DNA of 64,000 bases from Humidesulfovibrio mexicanus (GTDB lineage: Bacteria; Desulfobacterota; Desulfovibrionia; Desulfovibrionales; Desulfovibrionaceae), in NCBI RefSeq assembly GCF_900188225.1, contig NZ_FZOC01000001.1, positions 1-64,000 on the forward strand, given 5' to 3'. The translations under genes and the position numbers were made by a program. How positions within the stretch are numbered: the stretch's first letter is position 1; each line of letters starts with the position of its first letter. The notes beneath the pieces were generated by a model. That model had not been told where the DNA came from and did no database searches. It saw nothing but the letters and a program-made list of their open reading frames with translations. Shown one piece after another: positions 42,431 through 51,968 of this stretch.

Positions 42431-42958
42431 GTGTTTCAGATCAATGAGTTGGTGGTCTACCCCGCACAGGGGGTCGGCCGCATTGAGCGCATCGACAGCC
42501 AGGAGATAGGCGGAGTTCGTGCGGACTATTACATCGTCCGCATTTTGAGCAATTCCGTCACGCTCATGGTCCCGGTCAAGAACGCTCGCAACGTCGGGCT
42601 GCGCCATGTGTGCAGCCTGCGCAGCGGTCAGGAGGTGTTCGAATCCCTCAGAGACCGCTCGGATTTCACCGGCTACACCGGGCAAAATTGGAACCGGCGC
42701 TACCGCGAGTACTCCGAAAAGCTGAAGAGCGTGAACTTGGCCGATGTGGCCTATGTACTCAAGGAATTGTTTCTTATCGGGATGGACAAGGAACTTTCCT
42801 TTGGAGAAAGGCGCCTGCTTGAGCAGGCCATGACCTTGGTGACCATGGAACTGGCCTATTCCCTTGGCCGCGATCAGGCGGACGTCAAGGCGGACATCAA
42901 CGAAATGTTCGCAGATGTCATCATGAAACAACAGGAAAAGTTGCAAAAGACCAAATAG
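42431..42958 (+). CDS. carD: CarD-like transcriptional regulator
   Basis: A 175-residue protein starting at GTG 42431 behind AAGGAG. The N-terminal RNA-polymerase-interaction domain reads FQINELVVYPAQGVGRIERID; the C-terminal region is helical and DNA-binding (SVNLADVAYVLKELFL; SFGERRLLEQAMTLV). CarD/CdnL proteins stabilise open complexes at promoters, including rRNA promoters. Confidence 0.92.
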   Translation: MFQINELVVYPAQGVGRIERIDSQEIGGVRADYYIVRILSNSVTLMVPVKNARNVGLRHVCSLRSGQEVFESLRDRSDFTGYTGQNWNRRYREYSEKLKSVNLADVAYVLKELFLIGMDKELSFGERRLLEQAMTLVTMELAYSLGRDQADVKADINEMFADVIMKQQEKLQKTK

Positions 42959-43231
42959 CCCCCTTGTCAACGCCTTTTCTTTGATGTAGGCGCTAGTTTC
43001 AGCGCATTCGCGCGGCATATTCCCCACCGAAGCAGGCACACACCACTCGAATACCCTTTCGCATTGGTACGGCACACGGAATATGACCCGCCATGTCCAG
43101 CAATGATGCTGGGATCTGGATGCACAACTCCAGCTGCGCATGTCCCTGATACTGCTGTTTGCCGAATGCTCTCCTCATTGAAGGTGAGCGTCACATCCTT
43201 AAACCTCATCCAACGGAGCGTGAGGCGTTCG
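42959..43231 (+). other. Leader/intergenic region before rho
   Basis: About 273 bp without a recognised gene. Open frames on either strand lack ribosome-binding sites or similarity. Rho often autoregulates through a long leader; this stretch is a candidate, but no specific element is identified. Confidence 0.4.
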
Positions 43232-44662
43232 ATGCCCCGCGAAAAACACCCCAATCAAGCTCATAAAAGTCGTTCCCAGGACCGTTCGCATGACCGTTCG
43301 CACGATCGCTCGCAAGATCGAGCCGAACGCTCCCAGGAGCGGGTGCAGGACCGCCAGCAGGATCGCATGGCGGACTTTGTCGAGGAGGAGTACGTCACCA
43401 CCTCCGAAAACAAATTGAATCTAACCGAGCTCAAGCAGAAAAGCATGCCGGAGCTCATGGAGTTGGCGAACAGCTTCAAGATTGAGAACCCAAGCAATCT
43501 GCGCAAGCAGGAGTTGATTTTCGCCCTCTTGCAGGAATGCGCTTCGCAGAACGGCCAGATTTTCGGCGAGGGCGTCCTTGAAATCCTGCCCGACGGGTTC
43601 GGGTTCCTGCGCTCCCCGCTGTATTCCTACATGCCGGGCCCAGACGACATTTACATTTCCCCCTCGCAAATTCGCCGCTTCGGCCTGCGCAAGGGCGACA
43701 TCATCTCCGGCCAGATACGTCCTCCGAAGGAAGGCGAACGGTACTTCGCTCTTTTGAAGGTCAGCGAAATCGGACTGGAGCCGCCAGAGGCCAGCAAACA
43801 CTTGGTTCTTTTCGACAACCTGACGCCGCTCTATCCGGACAAGCGCTTTGTGATGGAAAACGGAGCGGAAAATTACGCATCGCGCGTCATTGATCTGCTC
43901 GCCCCCATCGGCCGTGGACAACGTGGCCTCATCGTGGCCCCGCCGCGCACCGGCAAGACCATGATGCTCCAGACCATCGCCAACTCCATCAACGCCAATC
44001 ATCCGGAAGTCTACCTCATCGTGCTGCTTATTGACGAGCGGCCCGAAGAGGTGACCGACATGGAACGCACCGTTCGCGCGGAGGTCATCAGCTCCACCTT
44101 TGATGAACCGCCCACCCGGCATGTGCAGGTTACGGAAATGGTCCTGGAGAAGGCCAAGCGTCTGGTGGAGCGCAAGCGCGACGTGGTCATCCTGCTCGAC
44201 TCCATCACGCGCCTGGGCCGTGCGTACAACGCTGTCACGCCGTCATCTGGTCGCGTTCTTTCCGGCGGCCTGGACGCCAACGCCATGCAGCGTCCAAAGC
44301 GCTTCTTCGGCGCGGCGCGCAACATCGAGTCCGGCGGCAGCCTGACCATCATCGCCACTGCCCTCATCGACACCGGCTCCCGCATGGACGAAGTGATTTT
44401 CGAGGAATTCAAGGGCACAGGAAACATGGAGATATACCTGGACCGCCACCTTTCCGAAAAGCGTGTGTTCCCGGCTATCGACATCAACCGCTCCGGCACC
44501 CGCAAGGAGGAACTGCTCCTGGACGAAGAGGTGCTGAACCGCATGTGGATCCTGCGCAAGGTGCTTTCTCCCATGAACTCCATAGATTCCATGGAGTTCT
44601 TGCTGGACAAGATGCGCAAAACCAAGAACAACAACGAATTCCTCAATATCATGAACAAGTAA
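43232..44662 (+). CDS. rho: Transcription termination factor Rho
   Basis: A 476-residue Rho with a 45-residue N-terminal extension made of tandem SxDR/SxER units (about 13-45). The RNA-binding cold-shock domain ([17 protein letters not shown]) and the hexameric ATPase follow, with Walker [12 protein letters not shown], Walker [17 protein letters not shown] and the R-loop [15 protein letters not shown]. It is an RNA translocase that ends untranslated transcripts. If translation began at Met46 the extension would be lost, but ATG 43232 is the better-placed start after GTGAGG. Confidence 0.96.
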   Translation: MPREKHPNQAHKSRSQDRSHDRSHDRSQDRAERSQERVQDRQQDRMADFVEEEYVTTSENKLNLTELKQKSMPELMELANSFKIENPSNLRKQELIFALLQECASQNGQIFGEGVLEILPDGFGFLRSPLYSYMPGPDDIYISPSQIRRFGLRKGDIISGQIRPPKEGERYFALLKVSEIGLEPPEASKHLVLFDNLTPLYPDKRFVMENGAENYASRVIDLLAPIGRGQRGLIVAPPRTGKTMMLQTIANSINANHPEVYLIVLLIDERPEEVTDMERTVRAEVISSTFDEPPTRHVQVTEMVLEKAKRLVERKRDVVILLDSITRLGRAYNAVTPSSGRVLSGGLDANAMQRPKRFFGAARNIESGGSLTIIATALIDTGSRMDEVIFEEFKGTGNMEIYLDRHLSEKRVFPAIDINRSGTRKEELLLDEEVLNRMWILRKVLSPMNSIDSMEFLLDKMRKTKNNNEFLNIMNK

Positions 44663-44691
44663 CATACCGTAATCTCAAGGTTACTCTAAAG

Positions 44692-44720
44692 AAGGGTGCG
44701 TCTGGTGCGCATCCTTTTTT
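44692..44720 (+). terminator. Rho-independent terminator after rho
   Basis: Stem GGGTGCG / CGCATCC (one G:U) with loop TCTGGTG, followed by TTTTTTC; 30 bp past the stop codon. Confidence 0.85.
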
Positions 44721-44795
44721 CTTTTCCGGACCTGTGGTAGGAATCCCCTCACATGGTCATCCGCTTTTTGGACGGCCGAAACGCTGGATGCGCGC

Positions 44796-46280
44796 ATGAA
44801 CCACCGCCTTCCGATTCCGAATCCAATCCGTGTTGCCCTGCTTGCGGCCTTGATCTTTTTCCTGTCCTGCCGTGGGGTTGCGTTTGCATCCGTATCCATC
44901 GCTGACGAAATTGAAATGGGCCGAAAGTTCGACGAAACCATCCATGCGCAAATGGCATTTGTCGAGGACCCTGAAGTCATATTCTATGTGACGGGCGTGG
45001 TTGATCGGGTTGCCTCGGCCCTGCCGCCCCAGGCCTACCCCATCCGAAGCGCAGTGGTCGCCAACAACAGCATGAACGCCTTCGCCATCCCGGGCGGGTA
45101 TATTTATATTTTTACGGGTCTTATTCTTGGTGTCGAATCCGAGGACCAACTGGCCGCGGTCATTGGCCATGAACTTGGACACGTGACGGAACGGCATGTG
45201 GCCAAGCGCATGGAGCAGATGAAGTATCTGAATATCGCCTCGCTTACCGGCATGGTGGCCGGGGTGCTGCTTGGCGCTTCCGGTGCAGGCGGCAATATCG
45301 CCAACCTGGGCGGCGCCCTTACCCTAGGCAGTGCGGCGGGAGCCCAGTCGGCCTTTCTCATGTATACGCGCGAAAACGAGCGCGAGGCGGACCATGTAGG
45401 CCTGAACTATCTCGTCAAGTCAGGCTACAATCCGAATGCAATGCCGCAGACTTTCGAAATAATGAACAAAAAAAGTTGGTTCATGAGTGGTGACAACATC
45501 CCCTCCTACCTCTCCACGCACCCAGGCCTCGATGAACGCATCGTGTACCTGCGTGACCGCATCAAGCACATGCCTGCCGACGTGCTGACCAGAGACTTCA
45601 AGCGTGACCGCTTTCAGCGCGTGCAGACGATTCTGCGCGCCAGGATGGTCAGCCCGGAGACCGCCCTCGCCTATTGGGACAGCAAACCCCAGACCCAGCT
45701 GACCTGCCTGGACCAGGCCGGACGAGGCATTGTGCTGGACCGCCTGAAGCGCCAGCAGCAGGCCGAGCAGGCGTTCGCAAAGGCTCTGGGGTGCGGTCCG
45801 GATGATCCGCTTGTGCTGCGCGAGGCAGGCATCTTTTATTTCAATCAAGGCAACGCCAACAAGGCTGCGCCGCTTTTGCAAAAAGCAGCGATTCTGAACC
45901 CACGCGATGCAATGAGCATGTTCTTCACCGCGCGCATCATGGCCGAGCGAAAGGACTACGCTGGCGCCATCAGCCTTATGGAACGCGTCGCCCGCGAGGT
46001 TCCCAAGGATTCCGAAGTGCGCTACCACCTTGGCCGCATTAAGGGGGAAAGCGGGGACATTTTTGGCGCACACATCCAGTTAAGCTATTCGTCGCATTTC
46101 GGACGTGACAAGCAAAAGGCTCGTTTCCATTTAGACAAGGCGCGCTCACTGGCCCAGACCGATGCGCAGAAGCGCCAGCTTGAAGAACTTGAGCGCACAA
46201 TTTCCGGTCCAGGCGAGGACAAAAAAAACAATGGCAAAGCAGAAGGCGCGAAACTCAACCGTATGCGCCTCTTTCGCTAG
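44796..46280 (+). CDS. bepA: BepA-like M48 metalloprotease with TPR repeats
   Basis: A 494-residue exported protein. A signal peptide (VALLAALIFFLSCRGVAFA) precedes an M48 domain with zinc motif HELGH (125-129) and the third ligand Glu in ENEREADHVG. The C-terminal half has TPR helices (LREAGIFYFNQGNANKAAPLLQKAA and YAGAISLMERVAREVP). BepA-type proteases assist or degrade outer-membrane proteins such as LptD via BAM. A Cys in the signal region (SCRG) could be a lipobox but is atypical. Confidence 0.9.
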   Translation: MNHRLPIPNPIRVALLAALIFFLSCRGVAFASVSIADEIEMGRKFDETIHAQMAFVEDPEVIFYVTGVVDRVASALPPQAYPIRSAVVANNSMNAFAIPGGYIYIFTGLILGVESEDQLAAVIGHELGHVTERHVAKRMEQMKYLNIASLTGMVAGVLLGASGAGGNIANLGGALTLGSAAGAQSAFLMYTRENEREADHVGLNYLVKSGYNPNAMPQTFEIMNKKSWFMSGDNIPSYLSTHPGLDERIVYLRDRIKHMPADVLTRDFKRDRFQRVQTILRARMVSPETALAYWDSKPQTQLTCLDQAGRGIVLDRLKRQQQAEQAFAKALGCGPDDPLVLREAGIFYFNQGNANKAAPLLQKAAILNPRDAMSMFFTARIMAERKDYAGAISLMERVAREVPKDSEVRYHLGRIKGESGDIFGAHIQLSYSSHFGRDKQKARFHLDKARSLAQTDAQKRQLEELERTISGPGEDKKNNGKAEGAKLNRMRLFR

Positions 46281-46320
46281 TTCCGCGCACGCACAGTGAA
46301 CAAGGATACCTTCACTCCTC

Positions 46321-47295
46321 ATGATCGCCGCACGCACTTTGGATGAACTCCGTGATACGATAACCGGTTCTTGCGTCACCATCGGCAACTTCGACGGCGT
46401 CCATCTTGGGCACCAGCGTCTCATCGCCCGCACCTGCGCCAAGGCGCGCGCTCGCGGACTCGTCTCCGTTGTAGTCACGTTCGATCCGCACCCAATGACT
46501 GTGCTCATGCAGCACAAGACTCCGCCATTTCTTACCAGCACCAGCCAAAGGCTTCGGCACCTTGAACGCCAAGGCCCCAATGTGGCCCTGGTGCTCGAGT
46601 TCACGCGGGAAATGGCCTCGCTTGAGCCAGAGGAATTCGTCCAGCGGTATTTGCTGGATGGCTTGTCCATGCGTGAACTCGTGATTGGATACGACTACGC
46701 CATGGGTAAGGGCAGGCGCGGGGACCATGATTTTCTCGCAAAGCTCGGCCAGGAAATCGGCTTCGGGGTGGAGCGCCTTGATCCGGTCATTGTGGGGGGG
46801 GCTGTCGTCAGCTCAACCCGCATTCGCGATCTCATCCAGTCGGGCAACGTGTGGGATGCCCGCCCCCTGCTTGGGCGTTTCTTTGAGGTGGAAGGCGAGG
46901 TGGTGGACGGCATGAAGCGCGGCGCGGCAACGCTTGGCTTCCCCACGGCGAACTTGAAGCTTGAGGGAACGCTTCTGCCAAGGCCTGGGGTATACGCCGT
47001 ATGGGCCGAACTGGATGGTGAGATCCATCAGGCTGTGGCCAACGTAGGCGACAACCCTACCTTTGGCGATACGGGCCTGACGCTTGAAGCGCATGTTCTG
47101 GATTTCAATCGCCGCATCTACGGCGAGCGGCTGCGTTTGCATTTCGTGCAGCGTCTGCGTGGGGAACGCAAGTTCGAGAGCATTGCAGCCCTCAAAAATC
47201 GCATCGCCGACGACGTGCGTCTGGGCAGAGTCATTCTCGACACGCCGGATGCGCAATTATCAGCCGAGCCTGGGCTGGCCGCTTCCAACGATTGA
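46321..47295 (+). CDS. ribF: Bifunctional riboflavin kinase / FAD synthetase
   Basis: A 324-residue protein: FAD synthetase N-domain ([42 protein letters not shown]) and a riboflavin kinase C-domain ([49 protein letters not shown]). It makes FMN and FAD from riboflavin. It stands 13 bp before the macro-domain gene. Confidence 0.95.
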   Translation: MIAARTLDELRDTITGSCVTIGNFDGVHLGHQRLIARTCAKARARGLVSVVVTFDPHPMTVLMQHKTPPFLTSTSQRLRHLERQGPNVALVLEFTREMASLEPEEFVQRYLLDGLSMRELVIGYDYAMGKGRRGDHDFLAKLGQEIGFGVERLDPVIVGGAVVSSTRIRDLIQSGNVWDARPLLGRFFEVEGEVVDGMKRGAATLGFPTANLKLEGTLLPRPGVYAVWAELDGEIHQAVANVGDNPTFGDTGLTLEAHVLDFNRRIYGERLRLHFVQRLRGERKFESIAALKNRIADDVRLGRVILDTPDAQLSAEPGLAASND

Positions 47296-47308
47296 CCGGC
47301 AGGCCGCC

Positions 47309-47869
47309 ATGTCCGTCTGGAGATTATCGTCAGGATATCTGGAACTTGTCCAGGGCGATTTGACACAGGCTCCAGTTGACGCCATCGTCAATGCCGCCAA
47401 CCCAGGCCTGCTTGGCGGCGGCGGCGTGGATGGCGCCATTCACGCCGCTGCAGGGCCGGAACTGCTTGGGGCCTGCCGAGAACTTCTTGGGGGAATGGGC
47501 TGCCTCGCTACTGGGCAGGCGGTGATTACGCCCGGATTCCGGCTCCGCGCGCGCTTTGTCATCCACACTGTCGGGCCCATATGGTACGGCGGGGGACGGA
47601 ACGAAGAGGGATTGTTGCGCTCCGCCTATCTGGAAAGCCTGCGCCTGGCCCGAGCAAACGATCTTGAAAACATCGCATTTCCGGCCATAAGCTGTGGCGC
47701 TTACGGCTATCCGCTCCACCTCGCCGCGCCGACGGCGCTTGGCGCGTTGCGTCACGGGCTTGAGCTTGGCCTCGCCAAACATGCTGGGCTGTGGCTGCAT
47801 GGACCGCAGGACTTTGATTTCTGGAGCGGCAAGGCCAGGGAACTCCTTGGACCGCCGCAGACGTTCTAG
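47309..47869 (+). CDS. Macro-domain O-acetyl-ADP-ribose deacetylase-like protein
   Basis: A 186-residue macro domain (YmdB/MacroD type). ADP-ribose contacts are visible: [49 protein letters not shown], and [14 protein letters not shown]. It would remove ADP-ribose from proteins or deacetylate O-acetyl-ADP-ribose. The upstream in-frame ATG (47084) lies inside ribF and is rejected. It is adjacent to hslV, 17 bp away. Confidence 0.9.
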   Translation: MSVWRLSSGYLELVQGDLTQAPVDAIVNAANPGLLGGGGVDGAIHAAAGPELLGACRELLGGMGCLATGQAVITPGFRLRARFVIHTVGPIWYGGGRNEEGLLRSAYLESLRLARANDLENIAFPAISCGAYGYPLHLAAPTALGALRHGLELGLAKHAGLWLHGPQDFDFWSGKARELLGPPQTF

Positions 47870-47886
47870 AGATGCAAGGAGAACAT

Positions 47887-48438
47887 ATGGACATCCACGG
47901 GACCACAATCCTTGCCGTGCGCGGCCCGGAAGGCACGGCCATGGCAGGAGACGGACAGGTCACTCTTGGTCAGAGCGTGGCCATGAAGCATACGGCAAAA
48001 AAAGTCCGAACCATCTACAAGGGACGGGTAATGGTCGGTTTTGCCGGAGCCACAGCAGATGCCTTCACCTTGTTTGAGCGCTTTGAAAAAAAGCTCGAAT
48101 CGCATTCAGGCAACCTTACCCGCGCCGCTGTGGAACTGGCCAAGGACTGGCGGACGGACAAGTATCTGCGCAGACTCGAAGCCATGATCCTCGCAGCAGA
48201 CGCTGAGACCATCCTGCTCATCACGGGAACCGGCGACGTCATCGAACCGGACGACGCCGTGGCCGCCATCGGCTCCGGCGGCTCCTACGCGCTGGCTGCG
48301 GCCCGGGCACTCAAGCGCCACACCCAGATGGACGCCAAGGACATCGCCATGGCCGCCATGCGGATCGCCGCGGAGCTGTGCGTCTTCACCAACGACAACA
48401 TCACCCTGGAGACCAGGGAGCGCGAGGTCGCCAAATGA
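47887..48438 (+). CDS. hslV: ATP-dependent protease proteolytic subunit HslV
   Basis: A 183-residue threonine protease of the proteasome fold. It begins [13 protein letters not shown]; the TT dipeptide aligns with the N-terminal catalytic Thr of mature HslV, so a five-residue propeptide must be removed. Other motifs: [59 protein letters not shown] precedes the ATG. It pairs with HslU, whose start overlaps its stop. Confidence 0.95.
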   Translation: MDIHGTTILAVRGPEGTAMAGDGQVTLGQSVAMKHTAKKVRTIYKGRVMVGFAGATADAFTLFERFEKKLESHSGNLTRAAVELAKDWRTDKYLRRLEAMILAADAETILLITGTGDVIEPDDAVAAIGSGGSYALAAARALKRHTQMDAKDIAMAAMRIAAELCVFTNDNITLETREREVAK

Positions 48439-49814
48439 GCTCCCTCACCCCACGCGAGATTGTGTCCGAACTGGACAGATATGTGGTGGGCCAAGCCGAG
48501 GCCAAACGCATGGTGGCCATCGCCATGCGCAACCGTTGGCGCAGGCAGCGGCTCGATTCGGAGTTGCGCGATGAAATTGCCCCGAAAAACATCATCATGA
48601 TGGGGCCCACCGGGGTTGGCAAGACCGAGATCGCCCGCAGGCTCGCCAAGCTTGCCAAAAGCCCGTTCCACAAGGTCGAGGCCACAAAATTCACAGAGGT
48701 TGGCTACGTAGGCCGCGATGTGGAATCCATGATTCGTGATCTCATGGAGATAGGCATCAACATGGTGCGCGCGGAGGAACGCGAGAAGGTGCGCGTCCGG
48801 GCCGAAAAGCACGCCGAGGATCGCTTGCTGGACCTGCTTTTGCCCGGCAGCATCCCCAGTCCTGGCGGGTACTCGTTCACTCCGCTGGGCGAATCCGCTG
48901 CTTCCCCGTCCGGACCAGGAGTCCCTACGGCCAACGAATCGACGCGGGAGAAATTCCGCCAGCTGTGGCGCGAGGGAAAACTCGACGAACGGCTCGTCGA
49001 GCTGGAGGTTGCCGATCAGCACGCTCCGGGGGTGTCCATCCTGGGCATGCCTGGCATGGAAGACATGGGCGGCCAGATGCAGGATATGCTTGGGCGCTTT
49101 TTCCCCCAGAAGAAGCGCCTGCGCAAGATGAAGGTCAAGGATGCCTTTGGCGCGCTGGTGCAAGAAGAGTCGGACAAGCTTATCGACATGGACAAGGTGC
49201 AGGACACCGCACGCGAGCGCGTGGAGCAGTCCGGAATCATTTTTCTCGATGAGATAGACAAGATCGCGAGCCGTCAGGACCATGGAGGTCCGGACGTGTC
49301 GCGGGAAGGCGTGCAGCGTGACCTGCTGCCCGTTGTCGAGGGCTGCGTGGTGAACACCAAATACGGCATGGTCAGAACCGACCACATCCTGTTTATCGCA
49401 GCCGGAGCCTTTCACTATGCCAAGCCGAGCGACCTCATCCCCGAACTGCAGGGGCGTTTCCCGCTTAGGGTGGAGCTCTCGCCCCTTGGAGCCGAAGAAT
49501 TCCACCGCATCCTCACCGAGCCGCAGAACGCCCTGACTGTGCAGTACTCTGCCCTGCTCGCCACCGAAGGCCTTGCGTTGAGTTTTACGGACGACGCCTT
49601 GAGGGAAATCGCCGCCACCGCCCAGCGCATCAACGACGAGACGGAGAACATCGGCGCGCGCAGGCTGTACACCATAATGGAGAAACTGCTCGCCGAGCTC
49701 TCCTTTGACGCGTCCGACCGGGGGGGACAAACCATGGTCGTCGATCGCGATTACGTGCGCGGCCAACTCGCGGACATCGTCGAGAATCGGGACCTGTCCC
49801 GCTACATTCTCTAG
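48435..49814 (+). CDS. hslU: ATP-dependent protease ATPase subunit HslU
   Basis: A 459-residue AAA+ unfoldase: N-terminal [17 protein letters not shown], Walker A GPTGVGKT (57-64), Walker B FLDEIDKI, pore loop VGYVGRD, and the C-terminal peptide RYIL that activates HslV. The insertion (I) domain spans roughly 110-240. Overlaps hslV by 4 bp (ATGA). Confidence 0.96.
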   Translation: MSSLTPREIVSELDRYVVGQAEAKRMVAIAMRNRWRRQRLDSELRDEIAPKNIIMMGPTGVGKTEIARRLAKLAKSPFHKVEATKFTEVGYVGRDVESMIRDLMEIGINMVRAEEREKVRVRAEKHAEDRLLDLLLPGSIPSPGGYSFTPLGESAASPSGPGVPTANESTREKFRQLWREGKLDERLVELEVADQHAPGVSILGMPGMEDMGGQMQDMLGRFFPQKKRLRKMKVKDAFGALVQEESDKLIDMDKVQDTARERVEQSGIIFLDEIDKIASRQDHGGPDVSREGVQRDLLPVVEGCVVNTKYGMVRTDHILFIAAGAFHYAKPSDLIPELQGRFPLRVELSPLGAEEFHRILTEPQNALTVQYSALLATEGLALSFTDDALREIAATAQRINDETENIGARRLYTIMEKLLAELSFDASDRGGQTMVVDRDYVRGQLADIVENRDLSRYIL

Positions 49815-49822
49815 GAGGCGAG

Positions 49823-50242
49823 ATGGATTTCTCCCGGCTCACCGAGATCATTGAGGATGGGCTTCCCTTCAACAAATGGCTGGGCATCAAGGTGGTGGAG
49901 CTGGGCGAGGGGGCGGTAAAGCTCAGGATCCCTTTCAAGCCCGAGCTTGTCGGGGATCCCAGGCGCCCGGCGCTGCACGGCGGGGTGCTCTCCACCCTTG
50001 TGGATGTCACCGGCGGCTTCGCCGTGTGGACTTGCTGCCGCCTGGAAGACCGCATCGCCACCATCGACCTGTCCATCGACTACCTGCGCCCTGCCGCGGC
50101 GGAGGATCTCTGCTCCGAGGCAACCGTGCGGCTTATGGGCAACCGCGTTGGCAACGCCAGCGTCACCCTCTGGAACGCGGGCGATCCGGGCAGGCTGGTC
50201 GCGGCGGGCCGCGCCGTGTACAACATCCGACGCGGCAAATGA
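49823..50242 (+). CDS. PaaI-type hotdog thioesterase
   Basis: A 139-residue hotdog-fold protein: LPFNKWLGIKVVELGEGAV, LHGGVLSTLVDVTGGFAVW with the catalytic-type His/Gly, TIDLSIDYLRPA. PaaI-like enzymes hydrolyse acyl-CoAs. It follows hslU by 8 bp with GGAGGCGAG before the ATG. Substrate unknown. Confidence 0.88.
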   Translation: MDFSRLTEIIEDGLPFNKWLGIKVVELGEGAVKLRIPFKPELVGDPRRPALHGGVLSTLVDVTGGFAVWTCCRLEDRIATIDLSIDYLRPAAAEDLCSEATVRLMGNRVGNASVTLWNAGDPGRLVAAGRAVYNIRRGK

Positions 50243-50271
50243 AACAGGCCGGGGCGTTCCCGGCCTGTTTC
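50241..50271. terminator. Bidirectional hairpin between thioesterase and cytochrome genes
   Basis: A perfect 13-bp inverted repeat (GAAACAGGCCGGG / CCCGGCCTGTTTC) with a 5-nt loop, between convergent stop codons. It starts on the last base of the thioesterase stop codon and has no long T tract, so intrinsic termination is likely but not certain. Confidence 0.6.
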
Positions 50272-50291
50272 AGCGCATCGCCACCGGCGCT

Positions 50292-50759
50292 TCAGCTTCC
50301 GTGGCATCCCGCGCAGTCGAGCGGCCCCTTCTTCTTCGCCTTATGGCAGCCCTGGCACGTGGCGTGCGAGACGAGCATCTGCGAAGGCAATGGGCTGTTG
50401 GCCTCGGGCCGAGCCAGATGGCAGTCGGTGCAGCGGCGCAAGGGCCCTGCCCGCTTCACGGAGCGCCTGCCTCGTTCCAGGCTGTGGTGGCACGCGGCGC
50501 AGCGTTTCTGGAGCTTGGCCTTGGCGTTGTGTTCGTCATGACGAAAACGCATGGACTCGACCGTCGCCGAAGGGGCGGCGTCTTGAGCGGCGAGGCCGTC
50601 CGGCAGCGCTCCGGGCTGCTGCGAGGGGGATGCCTGCTCAGCACTGGCGGCGTCTGCCGCCTCCTGTTGCTGGGCAGGACTTGTCGCCGCGACGCCAAGG
50701 GCGAACAGCAAGCAAAAAACAGATGTGATGATCTTCTTGTACCTTGAGAATCCGGGCAT
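50292..50759 (-). CDS. Exported tetrahaem cytochrome c3-family protein
   Basis: A 155-residue periplasmic cytochrome from ATG 50759 (AAGGAG 5 nt upstream). The N-terminal segment IITSVFCLLFALGVAATSPA is a signal peptide or anchor; a 40-residue Ala/Gln/Pro linker follows. Four CxxCH haem motifs lie at 87, 110, 135 and 149, with FRHDEHN and an extra His in CAACHH as likely axial ligands. Class III cytochromes shuttle electrons from hydrogenases and formate dehydrogenases in sulfate reducers. Longer upstream frame is spurious. Confidence 0.9.
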   Translation of the reverse strand: MPGFSRYKKIITSVFCLLFALGVAATSPAQQQEAADAASAEQASPSQQPGALPDGLAAQDAAPSATVESMRFRHDEHNAKAKLQKRCAACHHSLERGRRSVKRAGPLRRCTDCHLARPEANSPLPSQMLVSHATCQGCHKAKKKGPLDCAGCHGS

Positions 50760-50854
50760 TGCGTCTCCTTGGATGGGACTGTGTTCCAGGCGGCGCCCCA
50801 ACTGGGGCGGGCTGACGCGCGAGCCTTGCGTCGAATGGGCCGTTGCGAATGGGA

Positions 50855-51922
50855 TTAATCCAGGCCCAACCGTTCCCGCAGCCGTTCGAAATCCAGGGCG
50901 CTCGCCACAAGGTTGACGCCGTGGTTGACCTTGATCATGTCGCGCAGCTTGTGCCGGGACAGGATATTCTCCATTTTCTTGGCTACGGAGAAGGTGTCCT
51001 CGCGAACCATGATGATCGGCGTCTGGAGCACCTCGGACCGGGTGAGAATGATGTCGTTGGGGTGCAGATTTCCGGTAAGGATGAGACAAGGACAGCTGCC
51101 CTCAAGGGCCACGAGTTGCACGTCGGACCTGTCGCCGCCGACGATGATGGCGGAATTCTTGTGGCGTACGAAATGCGCCAGGAAGTTTTCCACCTGCATG
51201 GTGCCGATAAGGAAATTCTCCACCACGCGATCGGCCTTGTGGTGGGCGCTGATGACCTTGCCGCCAAGGCGCTCGGCCAAGTCGCTGACCTTGATGGCGC
51301 TCATGATGGGATCTGATGCGATGACACCGAGCACGGGAACATTCTTGCGGCGCAGGAACGGAACGAGCAACTCGTCCACCTCTGCCCGGTAATGCTCAGG
51401 AATGTCGTTTAGGACCACACCAGCCAGATCCTGGCCGAGGGCCTCTCTGCAGCGCAGCAGATAATCGTATTTGAGCTCGTCGCGGTAGCGATCGACGATC
51501 AGCGCCCTGGCTCCCAGCGCACGGCACACGCTGACGCCATCAAGCCCGCAGTAGGTGCCGGAGCCCAGGAAATTTCCCGACCCGGCGACGATCATGACGT
51601 CCTTTCCCTGGGAGAGTTCGGCATACGCCTCGGCGATGCCGGGCATGAGGTCGCCGATGTCCTCGCTGAAGGCGCGCCGGGTGAACTCGCGTGTCACCAC
51701 AACCGGGGTCACCAGGGATGGGTTTTGCTTGAGGCCCAGCACTTCCTGAAGAAACATGGCGTCTTCGTCGCCGGGCTGTCCATCCTCGCGGCGTGGAACG
51801 GCGCCAACGGGCTTCATGTAGCCGACCTTGAGCCCAAGCTTCTTGAACCGCAGGCCAAGGGTCATGGCCATGAGGTTCTTGCCCGAATAGCCCGTGGTTG
51901 AGCCTATGTACACGCCGACCAT
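50855..51922 (-). CDS. DRTGG-domain / Pta N-terminal-like P-loop protein
   Basis: A 355-residue protein from ATG 51922 behind GAGGAGG. N-terminus VGVYIGSTTGYSGKNLMAMTLGLRFKKLG is a BioD/CobB-like P-loop (here modified to STTGYSGKN); the C-terminal DRTGG-type domain includes ISAHHKADRVVENFLIG and ILTGNLHPNDIILTRSEVLQTPIIMV. This arrangement equals the N-terminal regulatory half of long phosphotransacetylases, without the catalytic Pta domain. It follows the ADP-forming acyl-CoA synthetase gene by 46 bp, linking both to acetyl-CoA/acetate energy metabolism. Confidence 0.82.
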   Translation of the reverse strand: MVGVYIGSTTGYSGKNLMAMTLGLRFKKLGLKVGYMKPVGAVPRREDGQPGDEDAMFLQEVLGLKQNPSLVTPVVVTREFTRRAFSEDIGDLMPGIAEAYAELSQGKDVMIVAGSGNFLGSGTYCGLDGVSVCRALGARALIVDRYRDELKYDYLLRCREALGQDLAGVVLNDIPEHYRAEVDELLVPFLRRKNVPVLGVIASDPIMSAIKVSDLAERLGGKVISAHHKADRVVENFLIGTMQVENFLAHFVRHKNSAIIVGGDRSDVQLVALEGSCPCLILTGNLHPNDIILTRSEVLQTPIIMVREDTFSVAKKMENILSRHKLRDMIKVNHGVNLVASALDFERLRERLGLD

Positions 51923-51968
51923 GAAATCCTCCTCGTGCTGAAAGCGGCGTGGCCGCGGCTGGGGACGG

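Noticed and set aside
50760-51089. Long N-terminal extension of the cytochrome frame
   Set aside because: It is antisense/overlapping to the DRTGG gene and precedes a clear signal peptide with AAGGAG at the proper distance from ATG 50759.
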